Below, one piece after another: positions 1-29,744 of a DNA stretch of 64,000 nucleotides. The stretch is from Aldrovandia affinis (lineage: Eukaryota > Chordata > Actinopteri > Notacanthiformes > Halosauridae), in NCBI GenBank assembly GCA_029706075.1, contig JAINUG010000070.1, positions 2,093,500 through 2,157,499 of the forward strand, read 5' to 3'. The position numbers were made by a program, and so were the translations under genes. The notes under the pieces are model-generated. The model was given only the letters and a program-made list of their open reading frames with translations. It was not told the origin of the DNA and searched no databases. How positions within the stretch are numbered: position 1 is the stretch's first letter; every line of letters starts with the position of its first letter.

Positions 1-2175
1 GTGTTCCAGGTTACTGGACAGAGCTTTTCTTTTTTTGTGCAAATTAAATTCAATGATGAATAAAAGAGAATCCAACAACAGTGGCATGTAGCCTTTAAGT
101 AATAAATAAAAAGAAACAAGAGTAGTTTAAATTTACTGACATGGTGACAGACCATTAGTCCGGAAATATTTTTTAAAACACTAACGTTATATTCTGATGA
201 CAGATGACACAAGCCCTTTTTCCATTAAATAATTATATGGCTTCAACTTGATGTGCATCAGAAAGTTATTGCGACAATGCTAATGGAAAACAGGTTAGTT
301 CGAACCTATGATGCGCTAGACTAATTTGTTTGCTAGAGGTGGATTACAGTAGATCCCAATTCTATATAGTGCAATGGAAAACACTTGTAGCGATATAAGG
401 GCGGATGTTTCAGTTGCGGAGCTTGTCAAAGGCATTGAAACAAGCCGCTCTTCAGCAGAATTTCGTTATTTGCGTGAGTCAGGTAGCCTAACGACTACGA
501 CTTTAACTAGCTTCAAAGCCTAGATAAAAATGTTTCAAACTAGTAGTAATTGGAAAAGCGGCGATGCTGCTGTTTCTGAGTTTGTTTGATAGTGGAAACG
601 CACAGCTGGCACCTTCATGCACAACACAGTTAATACACCATTTGTGGTTTAGCTAGAAATCGTTAGATGAATTTATCATTAGGTCTAATAAGTTCGATTT
701 GTATGAGTGAATAGCACTGTTTCATAACGTCACTCATTAGCGAACATAATGATTTCAGTGCAATTCAGTGCTTCAGCAGGGCATTATTACGTCAAGTGTA
801 TGCACTACCACCATGTTCTATTAATGGAAAATGGTTCAGAGGAACCGAACTAGCGCAACGAAGTTAATTGTTAATTAACCCCGGTACCTACGGTACTGTA
901 GAAAACGACTACCGTCACATTTTCGCGGCTTATTTTCGATTGACATGTATGACAAACTGCAAGCTTTAAGTCGTCTTCACTGACTGTGAAAACGCCCATA
1001 CTAAGGACATGTTGAGGCGTTTTCAGCGCTGCGCTCATCTGATCTGTCTGCATTGGTTCACGAGTGCACGCACGTCACGTGAAAAGAGGGGGCGAGGAGC
1101 CAACCGGCGCACAGAATCGGCTATGTGGAGTGATCGGGATCAAGTCACCGATTGAGGCCGATCAGCTGAAAATCGGCCATTTCCGGTCAGAGGCCGATCG
1201 ATCGGTGCATCTCTACATTTAACCAATCACATTACATCATAGTCAGACACTCTCTGACTATCCAATCAAGGGGGGTGAATACACTGACGTTACCTAGGCC
1301 TTCTAGAAGGCCTTCGTGTCCCCAACTCAAAATCTGATTGGTTGAAGCAACAGTTTGATCAACACTTATTTTATGCTACAGGGCCTGCAGAACTGATTGT
1401 GAAGGCCTCCAGGCAGATTTATTTGACCCTGGCAACAAATGATGGCTGAAATGTGATTGGTTAAATGCTTTAATATGAAAATACACGTCTGGAAGCAGCG
1501 CAACCAGAAAAGCTATGAAAGGAAGCAGACAGACCATTTGGAATTATTTAATAAGTATTCATGGAAAAAATATAATTAACATCAGTCTGTGATTCAGATA
1601 TTTTTTAGGCCAGCAGAGAAGGCCTTGCAGGCCCTGACGGCCCACCACTGGTACTATGTAACCTTAACAGAGCAGCACACATAAAACATCAACCCCTGTA
1701 ACATTATTGCAGTTCACATATTATGGGCATATAAACGATACTTGAGATCAGATTATCGATTTGACATAGTGAAAAATATAATTGCGATTTCCAACTGAAT
1801 CGATTTATCAGCACAGCTCTGATCTACACATGGTTAATTTCTTTAGACCAACATCAGCAGTTTTTTGGCCTACGTTACCCCCTCAGTGACCTACATTTAT
1901 AGCGGTGCATCATCACTGAATGTTCCACACTCAGGATTACAACCACACTGTACCTCTCTGAGCCGCTTACATGTGGAAATTGTGCCGAATAAAATGCATC
2001 TACACCAGCGGTAATCGCTCTGCCCATGGAGAGAGATGCAGATTATGCAGCCTCTCATCATTACTACTCAGCTCTTAATCGACCAATTAAAGTGGTTAAT
2101 TACACAGTTAGCTCACCTCACCTGGTTACTTGGGTCTAAATTGGGTGCTGATTTGAAGGTCAAAAAACTATTCTA
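1..2175 (+). other. Presumed neto2 intron, no coding exon seen
   Basis: AT-rich sequence without a CUB1-like exon on either strand. It holds the possible hAT element at 1220-1652 and a repeat fragment with CCGATCGATCGGTGCATCTC near 1188-1210. Confidence 0.4.
1220..1652. mobile_element. Possible hAT-type non-autonomous element
   Basis: Ends with GGCCCTGACGGCCCACCACT at 1633-1652, a typical fish hAT end. Internal GGCCTTC palindromes occur; the left end is not clear. Confidence 0.35.
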
Positions 2176-2555
2176 GCCTCCCGCATGGTCCAGTGGTTAC
2201 AACGTCCGACGCTGGCCACGGAGACCGGGGTTAAATTCCCCGTCTCGCCAGAGTCGGCTCTGGCGGGAGTGCCACCAGGGGTGGCGATTGGCTGTCCGCC
2301 CCAGGGAAGGGGGAGGGAAGGCGACAGGACGTTCGCTGCGCATAACAGTGGCCCTGTAGTACCGGGTTACGGTCGACGGCTTGGCGAGTGCCATCTCGGA
2401 GGAGGCGTTACTTCGCCTTCGTCACTACCAGTCGCAGGACTACGGCAGCGAACTCACATTACTAGGGGGGATTGACATATAATAGCGGGTTTAATTGGCT
2501 ACCAAATTGGGAGAAAATGGGAGAAAATCTGAAACAAAAAAAAACAAAAAAAAAA
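2176..2555 (+). mobile_element. tRNA-derived SINE, family A
   Basis: Pol III A-box-like TGGTCCAGTGG (2186-2196) and B-box-like GGTTAAATTCC (2229-2239), a GC-rich body, TTAATTGGCTACCAAATTGG, and an A-rich tail to 2555. Confidence 0.75.
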
Positions 2556-4324
2556 TTCTGTGGCTTTCCCAGTGCCAATGAATACCACTGAATTGTCGTA
2601 TTTACTGGCTGTTACAGTACGTGGTAGGAACAGGAACTTGTTCACACGGTATTGTATGTCTCGTGTATATGCAGTAGTTTTAAGGTTTTATGACTTATTT
2701 TTATCAGGCTTGAGGCATGAGGGGAAAATATTTCAGCTTGTATTTTTTCAATTGTGACCCTTCAAACATTCAAAACTTCAAATAGTATGATTCTGAGGAC
2801 CCAATACATTATTTTCCTCCACGCTTATGTGAACATAAGAACTTTTGAAGAGGGGAAGAGGCCATTCAGCCCATCTAGGCTCTTCATTTTGCCTGATATA
2901 TGTATCAGGCAATCTAGCACTGATCTAGCACTGAACAGCCCCAAGGGCGTCCATTCCATAAGCTATTAAGCTATAAAGTCCATGCATTATAGACAGCACA
3001 GACACACTATACTGCCATAGAGGGCCTTATTGTCAATGCAATCATGAATAATCATTGAATATATACATGTTATTCTGAGCATATTTCTCTAATTATATGC
3101 TTTTTTCCATAGTCTTTGAAGGAAAAAGAAGCCAAAAGCCCCAAGATGTGCATGCAGTGTGTCATCAAAGTCCACATAATGCTCCTAAAATGATACGCAT
3201 AATAGTAATACACAAATGAGGATATTACAAAGAGCAAGAACGTGTCTGCAGTTTTTCTGTTGAAGACAGAGAATCCCCAAGGTATTCTGAGGAATTGCCA
3301 TTCATTTTGTTCCCCCTCAAGATAAGAGGAATTTTATTTATTACTGTTGTTTGTATCAGAAATCTTGAATTTCCGCATTGTCAGCATTTAATATAATTGA
3401 ATTCATTTCATCTCGCAATCGAGGATCTATTGCTCTGGAGAAGAAGAAAAAAACGCAGCCCTGTCACTGGTCAGTTTGTGATGTTATTTAATCGGCTGGG
3501 GATTAAAATAGGGGGGGGGTGGATTAAATCAAAGTGCAAAGTGTTTTGAATTCAAAGCCCTTTTTTATTTTTTCCTTGCACATCAACACTTTGTTTATTT
3601 CAGCCTGAAATCAAATGAAAAGATTGCGTAAGTTATGAATAAAACAATTTGCCCTTTTATAAAATTTCTCCCTCGGTGTACGTGTGTGAGTGCACAATTC
3701 CCAAGGCCAAATGAATGTCTGATGCTGTGCTTGTGTACCATTGGCTCCATTGTAAACCCACGGTTAGCAAGGTGAGGATGTGAAAGGCTCACAAATTCAC
3801 TGAGGAATGTTAATGAAAATATTCTGTCTAATGCCATATTTATATACCTTCTGGTCATGTACGTAGCATTCTCTAACGGTGGAGAAGGCAGGAAAATTAT
3901 AGTAGCAATACCTCCTCATGCCAATGCTAAACAGCCTGTTAGATGCATTGCTTGACTTCACCTTTGTCTTTTGGAAGCGGGGCGGGGGTTCAGTTATTGT
4001 TCTGTTGCTTTGTCCTTAACTTTAAATTAGACATTTAAAGAAAATATTGCTTATAAAATATATACTTTATTTTCAGAATCACAAATTTAAGCCCAATAAT
4101 CAAGCAACATTTTTAAAACATATTACCTTTATATGTAATAAACATAGAGCTTGGAGGTTCCAGACCACTGTTTGTGCCACAGAAATGTGTGTGTGCTTGT
4201 GTGTGTGTCTTTGTGAGCATGTATGTATATGCTTTTAATTGTTATCTGTATACACATAAATGTTGTCAGGAAATATGTTAGTGTATGTGTGGTTTTCTCT
4301 CAGTTTAATAGTTAAAAGGCGCCT

Positions 4325-4535
4325 ATGGCAGTGGTTCTCAATCCTGGTCCCGGACGGCCGCAGGGTGTGGCTAGTTTCTGTTTTTCCCTTATAATCAGCA
4401 ACCAATTTAGACATGAAACCAGGTGAGGTGAGGTAACTGTGTAATCAACTGCTTTAATTGATCGATTAAGTGCTGAGAAAGAAAATTAAACCCAGCGCAC
4501 CCTGCAGTCCTCCGGGACCAGGATTGACAACTCCT
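4325..4535. mobile_element. Palindromic hAT-type MITE
   Basis: Begins CAGTGGTTCTCAATCCTGGT and ends near CGGGACCAGGATTGACAACT in inverted orientation. An internal piece similar to part of it occurs in the reverse sense near 2066-2135. Confidence 0.6.
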
Positions 4536-4893
4536 GGCTCACTGCCTGGATCAAATCCAGCCTGTGAAATTGGTCCCGTGGGGGAAGGTGACGCATAATT
4601 GGCTGTGTAATGGCCCAGGGAGAGAAGGTTTCAGTTGGCAGTGTAACATTCTCCTCATTGCTCAGTAGTGACCCCTCTGGTCGATATTGCACCTGCAGTT
4701 TGCCCACATCAACTGTGTAGATATCTATCCGTGTGGCAGCTCAGCAAGGCAGACTGAAAAGAGAGACAGTGGCTGAACTAGCGATGGGTGAATTAGGTAC
4801 CAGGGCACCAAAAATGGGTGGAGCCACCATATGCTACCTGGAATGCACCAATTTGAACCAATCCAGGCACCAGTTTACAATGAACTGAATTTT

Positions 4894-4984
4894 ACATATG
4901 CTGAAAAATGTATGCATTCACTACTGTAAGTCGCTTTAGATAAACACATCTGCTAAATGGCATATATTATTATTATTATTATTA
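4894..4984 (+). mobile_element. SINE family B tail
   Basis: CATATGCTGAAAAATGTATG, TAAGTCGCTTTAGATAAACA and GCTAAATGGCATATATTATT; head absent. Confidence 0.75.
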
Positions 4985-5487
4985 CTACATAGTGTCCATA
5001 TTGCTTAACTAGACTGCAGTGTGTACAGTATTTAATCATACCACAGACAAAGGCATTCAATACAGTTCACAGTTGCTCCCTGTAAACTTAAATCAGCCAG
5101 TGCACTAACAACTCAGCCAACAGTAACAACTCATGGTTGTGTCTATTGTACATTCATATATATTGAATCTCAACACATTTCTAATAATTGGTTTCCTTCT
5201 CAGCATTTGACAGTTCAGTTTTGAAAACCAATTATGTTCACAGGAATCTGTCCATAATAGTCCACCCCATTCTCAGTGTTTATTTCCGCCCATGAATAAC
5301 GACTCGTGTGCCAGCGGATGTGGCTTAAGGCTGCAATATTAATTTAGAAAATTAGATGACAGGCTGATGCATCTCAAGAGGGTCTTAATTGGATACACAG
5401 TGTGTGAGTTAGTCCTTTGTCTACCCAGTGCTGAGGCTACCATTACTGTATGCAGTTTACTCCTGCTTTGTGTGTTCTCCCTTTCAG

Positions 5488-21395
<15,908 letters not shown>

Positions 21396-24300
21396 GGACC
21401 CATCGCATGGGGGGGGCAGGACTTTATTTATTTAAAATATTGCCTGCAAATACTTCCGTCTTATTTTCGTTTAAGTTATTTTGCTGGTTGTTTCCCTGTT
21501 TTTTATTTTGGAAATTATTTTGCTTTATTACTTGAAATATTTTTTCTTTCTTCCAACTCTGCACTCATTTATTTATGTGGGGTGGGAGGGATGGGAGGGG
21601 GGTTATTGATTGACATTGCTTCCAGCCAATGACATTACCATGCTCTCTGGGTTGTCAGAATCCTGCGACCTGCTGTCGATGTCCCAGTTATGTTATTTCT
21701 AAGAAGATGTGATTGTACCAGTTGCAGACACTGCCGTGCACCTTTCACTAGAAGGGCTACACGTTTACTCTCTCATGGCACAAATAGGAAAATTAATTTT
21801 AAATAATATATTTCATTATATTTCATTACACTCTTAATTATAAGTTAGACAAAAAATATTTTCAGTGGAGTGAAATCATTCAATCATTCATTACTGATCA
21901 ATGTACTTATAAAGTAGATTATTATTATTACTATTTTCCTACTCAATGGTTTCTTGCATACTAGAAAGTACAAGACTCTTTTTAAAGTACATGGTAATAT
22001 CAAAGGCTCACAACCCCAAAACATGGCTTCAGTCCTAGTGCATGCACATTGTACCCTTGTGTGTGCAGTGGACTGTGATTGATTTGAACAGTTTCTGCTT
22101 CATCTTTTTGTGAACATAATTCTTCTTTCGTTACTGAATGCGACCCTTTCAACCTCTACTTTGTACTCATTGAATGCACTTTTGTAAGTGGCTGTGGACA
22201 ACCGTGTCTGCTAAATAATGCTGTTAAGTGTGAATGTGCTTGAACCCTGGTCATTAAGTGTGCTGTGTGCATGTTAGCATGTGTTTTCATACTGTATACA
22301 GTTGCCCAGTATCATGTTAAATGAATTAGCGATAACATTGCAGGTTCTGCCTCATTGGGTCTCTAAACAGACACGAGTCTGAATACAACACAACTAGGGT
22401 CTGAGGAACAGTGTCAAGGTAAGCCTGAAAACTGTGGAAATGTTCTGCCATTTTTCTGGGGGGGTTGGTCATTTATGACAATTACAATGCAATTAAACAC
22501 ATGTTTTTTAATCATTTTGATTTTTTGTTTTTAACCGTTTACCGTCTTGTTCAACCTTTCTGTGACTATATTTCTGTGGCATGTGTGGTAGTGATTGAAT
22601 ATTTTGTTTTTCCCCTCTGTATGTTTTGTGCATGTCAATGAGGACCTTTAATGGCGCTGAGAGAGAAAGTTGTACCCAGGGGAAGTGCTTAGTTTTAAAT
22701 GTGTAACTAATGTCCGATTTATTGTTTATTACACCAAACTAAACACTTTGTCTGGGGTTCATTTTCAAATGCCAAAAGGCTCCTTCCAGGAAACATAAAC
22801 CTACTGCTTTCGAGCTCCATTTTGACATGCGTGTTGAATTATAATTGTACGATTATTTCAAACTCTATTTTGAGATATATGTTCATTCATAATTGATTTG
22901 TTTTTTAATTTTGTCAGATAATAGTACTTGCTTCACTTTCGTAGATGGGCCTGAATATGTGAATATGTTTTTGGAGAATTTGAGCATCCCTCAGAAACTA
23001 GTGTTGGCATCTGCATGTAATGGCATGAGCATATTGTGTGCTGATGTTTTAATATTTCTACTATTTCTATATTTCTTGAATTATACAATATTATTGTATA
23101 TAATATATTATCACTGATTCTTAATTATTGTTTCACTGACCATTATCAGTGGTTCCTTGTAACAGTATTGAGTTCATACTTTTCATGCTTATGTTGTATA
23201 TAACTGTTATATAATTATTAATATATAATAGTTATGTAATTATTTTAGGGGGATATTCTGACTTGAGTTATTTGACTTTTTTGCCTCACGATATTGAGAG
23301 TTTTGCACCTTTTTTAATTAGCGCATATTCTGAGAAATACACTTTGGGGCCACTGTTTGATTGGGAAAGGAAATGCATTGTATTAATGTTTGAGAATCAC
23401 ATTCTGACTACCTTACCTGTGCTTTCTCTGTACAGTCTTTCCCTTGACTAATAGATGGAATAAAAAGCACGTAGGTCATGTTGTGTAAAAACAGTTACAA
23501 AACAGTTAACCAAAAACATTTCATTAAAATGAATGAAAAAATAATTCACAAAAAAATTAATAAAAATGCAAAAGAGTAGTTACAGGTAAAGTTGTCATTT
23601 GTTTGTTCATTGCAACAAAATGTTTGTAGATTTGAAAAGTACTGTACTAATTGCATTTTAATTTAATATAGCAAGGTATCACTAATAATCGAATATTGAC
23701 TTTTCAATTAATTAGGTCATAATGGTCATCAGGTGCCATGTATAAATGTATTCAATTATTGGTAGCATGTGAAATGTTGCAGTATGTTTCATTTTTCTTT
23801 TTTAAAAACACTGCCGTCACTGTCATCAAACGAAGCTAAAAATTAAGTCTTGTTCTGTCCTAATTCACTTGTGCAGTGACACACATCAACTTGCTTTCAA
23901 CACAGCAATTAATCAACAAAGCCATTCATCACTCTTCTGCAACCAAAATAATATATAAAGTGCATGTCACTTCATCTGTTACGGTGTAATGTTTGAGCAA
24001 ACATGCAGTGTGGTCCACACGCCCTGGCTCACGTTCATCAGGTTTTAATGCGTCAGCAACAGGAAATGTAGAGAGAGGCGTGAACATGTATACTGACCAT
24101 GTCTAGACATGATGGGATATGAAGTGTGCGTGCATTGCATCGATATTCATATATTACATATTTCATATGCACTGCATATGATATGGTGTAGGTAAGAAAT
24201 TACATAATTCCATTAGAACTTCCTGGTATAATGAGGGCAAAATTTTAAATGTAATAAAAACATACTGCTTTTCCGCGTGTTATCCCAATACATGGAGGGC

Positions 24301-24478
24301 TCGATCCAACAACATATTTTAAAAAGGTCTTCTTAAAAATAACAAGCACCCTTTCTGTCTTGATTGTACATTTCGCATAATGTCAATAAACAGGTTCAAT
24401 ATTCACCTGGCATAGTGTTGCCACTGATTCAGTTGCATCAACTCACCCTCAATGAGAGCATTTTTCACTGTGTTCAAC
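21396..24478 (+). other. neto2: Probable neto2 3' UTR and following unique sequence
   Basis: AT-rich, largely single-copy sequence with no convincing coding exon. Candidate polyadenylation signals AATAAA occur at 23459-23464 (followed by the GT-rich GTCATGTTGTGT) and at 24385-24390. A short SINE-tail-like piece is visible near 22180-22215. The true transcript end cannot be fixed from sequence alone. Confidence 0.4.
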
Positions 24479-24485
24479 AGATATG

Positions 24486-24612
24486 AATCAGAGCATGTGA
24501 TTGGAGAGAAGAAATTGATATTATTCAATTAGAGCATGTGATTGGACAGGAGAAATTAATATTATTCAATCAGAGCATGTGATTGGACAGAAGAAATTAA
24601 TATTATTCATAC
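24486..24612 (+). repeat. Three tandem copies of a ~46-bp unit
   Basis: The segment AGAGCATGTGATTGGA plus AGAAATTAATATTATTCA recurs three times in tandem with few differences. Confidence 0.85.
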
Positions 24613-24879
24613 AGTGCTGCTATGCCCTCCCATTAACACAGGTGCTTATCTCTGGTCAGAATATGAGCAACTCCAATGTGCTAAAAAACCCTGTATGTTA
24701 CAATCCCTCATACCCTTTTGTAGGATTCCCCCTTAATCAGTATTAGAATATTACAATACATGTTTTATCTTTAACTTCTATTATCCAAGGCACAATTACA
24801 ATATGATTAATGCTGTCTGTGATTTCAGTAAGAATTTCATGTTCAGTGTAAAGAAAAATTGTTTTGTAACATTTTTGTG

Positions 24880-24976
24880 CTGTGTGTCTCTGTGCCTGTG
24901 TGTTCTCTGTGTCTCTGTGTCTGTGTGTTCTCTATGTCTCTGTGTGTCTCTGTGCCTGTGTGTTCTGTGTGCCTGT
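24880..24976 (+). repeat. CTGTGT-type short tandem repeat
   Basis: Interrupted TGTGTCTCTGTGCCTGTGTG units over about 95 bp; open frames here are repeat artefacts. Confidence 0.8.
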
Positions 24977-25118
24977 GCATCCACTTGAAAATAGCTTTAC
25001 TGGATGAAAGAGAACAGGCCTCTGTGAATCTTCAAACTATGGGCCGGAAATATAACTCACTATGCATCAGCATGATGTTTAATGGACATTCATTTAGGAA
25101 TAAGAATGGCCCAGTTCT

Positions 25119-25488
25119 TTATCCAGGAGTATGTGCTTCCGACCACAGATGCTGAGTCTTTCCCTCAGACTTCCATGCCAACATCACCTTAGCCGCTGTG
25201 CCTCGTGAAACATCAGCAAGTTGAGCAGCCTTTGTCACTGAAGGTCCTGCCAAACGTGCCCCAACAATCACCCCTCTTTCCAAGTCACTGAGGTCTCTTC
25301 TTCTAGCCATGCTTGCCATAATTATCCAGGCCTGCTCAGTATTTATGTACACAAACCTGAGCATACTGGGATGTTAATTGCTTAATTAACTCAGGGTCAA
25401 CACCTGTCTGGAAACACCTGATTTGAATAAACGTTGTGTCCTTTACTTATCAAAATGTGTATATGTTTTTGGCCATCACCTGTAGAAG
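25119..25488 (-). pseudogene. Tc1-like transposase N-terminal remnant
   Basis: On the minus strand, after an element end (ACAGGTGATGGCCAAAAAC near 25487), a frame starts MARRRDLSDLERGVIVGARL and continues with the helix-turn-helix part VTKAAQLADVSRGTAAKV. The sequence stops resembling the family near 25119, so the catalytic domain is lost. Confidence 0.8.
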
Positions 25489-25489
25489 T

Positions 25490-27002
25490 ATTCACACTTC
25501 CTGCATTAACATGCATATTTATATTGGGTACTGAATGGATTATTGTAAGTATTTAAATTCCGTTTTAAGACACTATATTCAAATGCGTCACATTTTTCTT
25601 GACATCAAATAGAATACAGATCATGAACTGTTGAGTCTTAACTGAATACCTTTCAGGAAATTATCTTAAAGTTAAAAAAATGAAATTATTTCTTATTATT
25701 CTGTTTGGTGATTTGGTCTGTTTTAGAAAAAATAGTGTCACATGTTGAAGGATGTTTCCCTTGGAAAGACAAGGATGACCTCTGTGTTTTGATGTCAAAA
25801 CATCTTCAGAATTGTGTTATTTGTGTGTTTGTTTGCTCAAATTTCAGGTCATTTTCACTTGTTGGTCTGTTTTTTTCCCTTTTTTGTTTCCCTCTGTGTG
25901 CTTTTGTTCTGCATGAAGAGATGTTTGACAGAACTGTATGTTGTATATTTCTTGGCAGACTTCAGGGACAAAGGCTCTGTTTCTGTCGGGGTATGCAAGC
26001 ATATTTTTCTCCCTCGTTACGTTCTTTCTGAGAGTCCTTTCAGAATCCATGTAAATAGTAAAGTCCTAAACCTAAGTCCTAAGTCTACTATCTCCAATAT
26101 AGTCAATGTACAGTATGGACAAAGATAATAATATAATGGAATCTAGATTGCCATTTAATAGATATAGGAAGTCACTCTGGAGGAGAGTGTCTGAATGGAA
26201 CAGAATGGTAATGCATAAAACAGGGTCCTACCAGAGGCCTCACTAATGCCTTTTTCAGCTGCACTGGATCTAATACCTATTTATTTTGTATTTCCCTGCA
26301 GGTAGAGCTTAATTCGACTGCACCTGACCACATGTGGAACTAACTCTACCCTCCTCCCCCCTCCCCATCTATCTTCAAAGAACTGTTGCTCTTGGCAACT
26401 GATTTATTGTGATCAAGAAAAAATAAATAAATACCGAGGTTTTTTTACTGGCAAATGTGTTGGGTCTTTCATTTGCAGTGAGGTTTGCCAGGGTTCTTTG
26501 AAGCTGCACAGCCACTGCACATTATTGGTAGTGTTATAAAGGCAGTTTTATTGGGCAGAAATTGGTATTGTATTGATTGTTGATTGACATGTAACTTAAC
26601 ATATTCTTTCACAGTATAAAATACATTCATATCCTACATATCAAAAAGATTAACTTCATGTAACAACTGTATATTGTGCATCAAGGAAGACCAGATTGTT
26701 TTTCTGCATCAAAAAAGACAGACAAAGGCTTGAGAGGCACTTGACTGTAGGTGCCACCTTGTGGTTATTAAGGGTATGACAAATAATACAATTTTTCTCT
26801 TGGATCAGTCTTGCTGAAGAAGACAGAAGTGTTCTCCCTATTGTTCTAGTTTTATTTTTGGCTACACTGACCAGGAGACATCAGACAGTACTTTTATTTT
26901 ATTTTATTCCTATGGGAAAATACCACATACATATTGTCCGATCCTCTTCCATTATACCAAACCTTCCTACTTACCCCCCATCAAAAGTGTACCTCATTTG
27001 CT
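25490..27002. other. Intergenic, nothing recognised
   Basis: AT-rich spacer between neto2 and znfx1; no coding signal. Confidence 0.4.
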
Positions 27003-27134
27003 AAAGTGTCCTTTATTTTGTCAGTTACCTGTACATAGAAAATAATAATAATAATAATAATAATGATAATAAATCTCTGATCACTCACTGGAAAAAAAAA
27101 CTTGAAGACAGTTTGTGAAAACAAAATAAATATG

Positions 27135-27683
27135 CAGATAACTGCCAAAAGGAAACACCAACATAAAATGTCTTATTCGGGTGTTGGGCCACCGCAAGCT
27201 GCCAGAACAGCTTCAAGGCACCTTGGTGTAGATTCTACGTGTTTGGATGGGATGGAACACCATTCTTCCATAGGAAATTCCATCATTTGGTGTTTTGCTG
27301 ATGGTGCTGAGAAATGCTGTCTCAGGCACCACCCCAGAATCTCTCATAAATGTTCAATTGGATTGAGATCTGGTGACTGAGGCAGCCATGGCATATGGCT
27401 TATATTGTTTTCCTGCTCATCAAACCATTCAGTGACCACTCGTACCCTGTGGATGGGGGCATTTTCATCCTGAAAAAGACTGCTCCCATCAGGATAAAAT
27501 GCTTCAGCATAGGATGAAGGTGATCACTCAGAATGGCTGTGTATTTATTGCCATTTACCTTACTCTCTAAGGGGTTGAGTGGAACTAAACCATGCCAGGA
27601 AAATGCACCTCACCCTATAACAAAGCCGGAACCAGAACCCTTCATTAACTCAAGTGTTTATCTAATTTTGCCCGTTACCTGTA
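27135..27683. mobile_element. Mariner-type non-autonomous element, TIR family AGGTAACTGCCAAAATAAAG
   Basis: Ends are GATAACTGCCAAAAGGAAAC and TTTTGCCCGTTACCTGTA in inverted orientation. The interior (TTGGGCCACCGCAAGCTGCC) resembles a decayed Tc1/mariner element. A separate end of the same family is at about 27003-27037. Confidence 0.65.
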
Positions 27684-28361
27684 CAAGGGCAATCTTACGC
27701 TACGGCAAGGAGCACCAGAGGGAGGCAGCTAAGAAATCATCATCGTCAACCTTTCCATTATAAACATGCACAATGAAATCTGGAACCAGATCTGGCTATA
27801 GAACTCTCTAAACAATTCCAATTCTCTAGAGAAGTCCAGTTACTTTACAGAGACAATGGGACAAGTTGAAGAAAAATGTCCATCAGATTTGTTGTGAGCA
27901 TTGTGATATTTCCAGTTTTACTGCACCACTTTCTCAAACAGAACAAAGAATGGGACATCAGCATACCATACAATACATTCAAGCTTTCATTTTCTAACAA
28001 CAGTTATGTTCCATTAAAATGTAATTTTCAAAACCCACCTTTTCAGACTCCACTACCACTGAAAGCTAGCCAATTGTCATCACCACTGCCTACTTGCTCA
28101 ATACCTTTTGTATATGTATCCCTGCTTACTCCTCATTTAAAAAATGGTATGCAGCTGCCTACAACGATGTCTATTGCTGTATTACTGAACTGAACTCTTG
28201 TGCGAACTATGATTATTCCTACCATGTAGTAATGCACATCTTGTAAGTCACTCTGGATAAGAGCATCTGCTAAATGTTTAAAATGTCAAATGTAAATGTA
28301 ATGTTGTACCCTAAACCATGATTGATCCACTCTCAACCATATACTTTGTTTTTTATTTTTT

Positions 28362-28510
28362 AATATATGCCATTTGGCAGATGCTTTTATCCAAAGTGAC
28401 TTACAGTAGTGAATACATACATTTTTCAGTATATGTGGCCCCAATGGGAATCAAATCCACAACCTAAGCAGTCAGTGCCATGTTCCTCCTGCTGAGCGAC
28501 ACAGAACCAC
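28362..28510 (-). mobile_element. tRNA-derived SINE, family B
   Basis: Minus-strand copy: tail ATATGCCATTTGGCAGATGC / AGTGACTTACAGTAGTGAAT on the plus strand, tRNA-like head reversed at the right (GATTC-CACAACCTAAGC). Confidence 0.8.
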
Positions 28511-29520
28511 ATGAAATATTTCCCCCTTTTACATCTGAGGTCCATTCTCCCATTGAAAATTCTCTCCTGCTTATCTGTCTATTTTCAAAAGACCATTGTG
28601 GAATTCTTTCACTAGGTTTTTTTTGTTATACATTTTTCATCTTGTGTTAAATAACACTGACCTGACAACCTGATTCTGGAAAAACCAATGAACTCTTGTT
28701 TATATATTTCATCCAATGTGTTAGCATGACTGTGAATTACAAGAACAATCCAATCAATAAGGATGGCTCTCTAGAGTGTATGTGGTATGACTAAATAAAA
28801 CAATCTTCACTTTCTGGCTTTAAAGCAGTGGCTGCCTCAGAAATATCCCTGTGCACTCCAAATATACTGAATATGCATGAGTATTTATTGGGTTTTGGAG
28901 TTGTTATGTCATTTTAAATGAACTATCTTGCACTAGTAACCATCCCAATTTAATTAGTCATTTCGCCTTGCAGTGCATGATCTCTCTGGTATAACATTTG
29001 AATGAGTGCACTCATACACACACTATCTCTCTCGCTCTTACTCTCTCTCTCTCTCTCGGCACCCCAGTTCATATAATTCTTGTGTATTGCCTGTTTGTCC
29101 ATATCAAGGTATTTCGGACTGTTATTTATAACTCCATAAATCATTTAGACTCTGCTGTTGTGTATTAAAATCACGATACACACAAACAATCAGAGAGTCA
29201 ATTGAACAGGTGGCTTTTGCTGAACTTAGCAGGGCTCAAGTACAAAGGGAGGTATGGCCAATCAATCAATGATGACATACTTAACAGGCTTACCAATAGA
29301 TTGTTCTATCTGTACATAGAAAAGTATAGACATACACCACATCTGCTACATATGGTCTGTGCCGGATGCTTGGGATTACTCGTCGAACTCATTATATCCA
29401 CTGTAGCTCTAAACACCACCTGACTGTGCGCAATGCGTTTGATTGGCTATATATATTTCTTTAATATAGGCTTGAATATCTCTCCTTTATGTTTAATGTG
29501 ATATTTGATAAGCATACCCG

Positions 29521-29678
29521 ATATAATAATATATGCCGTTTAGCAGATGCTTTTATCCAAAGCGACTTACAGTAGTGAATGCATACATTTTTCAGTACAT
29601 GTGGCCCCAGTGGGGATTGAACCCACAACCTAAGCGTTGCTAACGCCGTGCTCTACCTACTGAGCCACAGAGAACCAC
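29521..29678 (-). mobile_element. tRNA-derived SINE, family B (best copy)
   Basis: Read on the minus strand it starts GTGGTTCTCTGTGGCTCAGT, with A box TGGCTCAGTAGG and B box GGTTCAATCCC, then CACATGTACTGAAAAATG and the tail AAGTCGCTTTGGATAAAAGC ATCTGCTAAACGG. Confidence 0.88.
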
Positions 29679-29744
29679 TAGAAAGTGTAGGATTAAAAAT
29701 AAGGCTAGCCCTTAGTTTACTCCTAATCTTGGGGAGGTTTTTTT

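Noticed and set aside
2185..2475. 96-codon open frame
   Set aside because: Lies wholly within the GC-rich body of a SINE.
1..5480. Search for the first CUB domain of neto2
   Set aside because: No open segment with CUB-type Cys spacing and splice sites was seen; these exons are presumed to lie left of the window.
29520..29671. tRNA gene on the minus strand at the head of SINE family B
   Set aside because: A and B boxes are present, but the sequence continues into the SINE body and recurs at several sites; it is a SINE head, not a tRNA gene.
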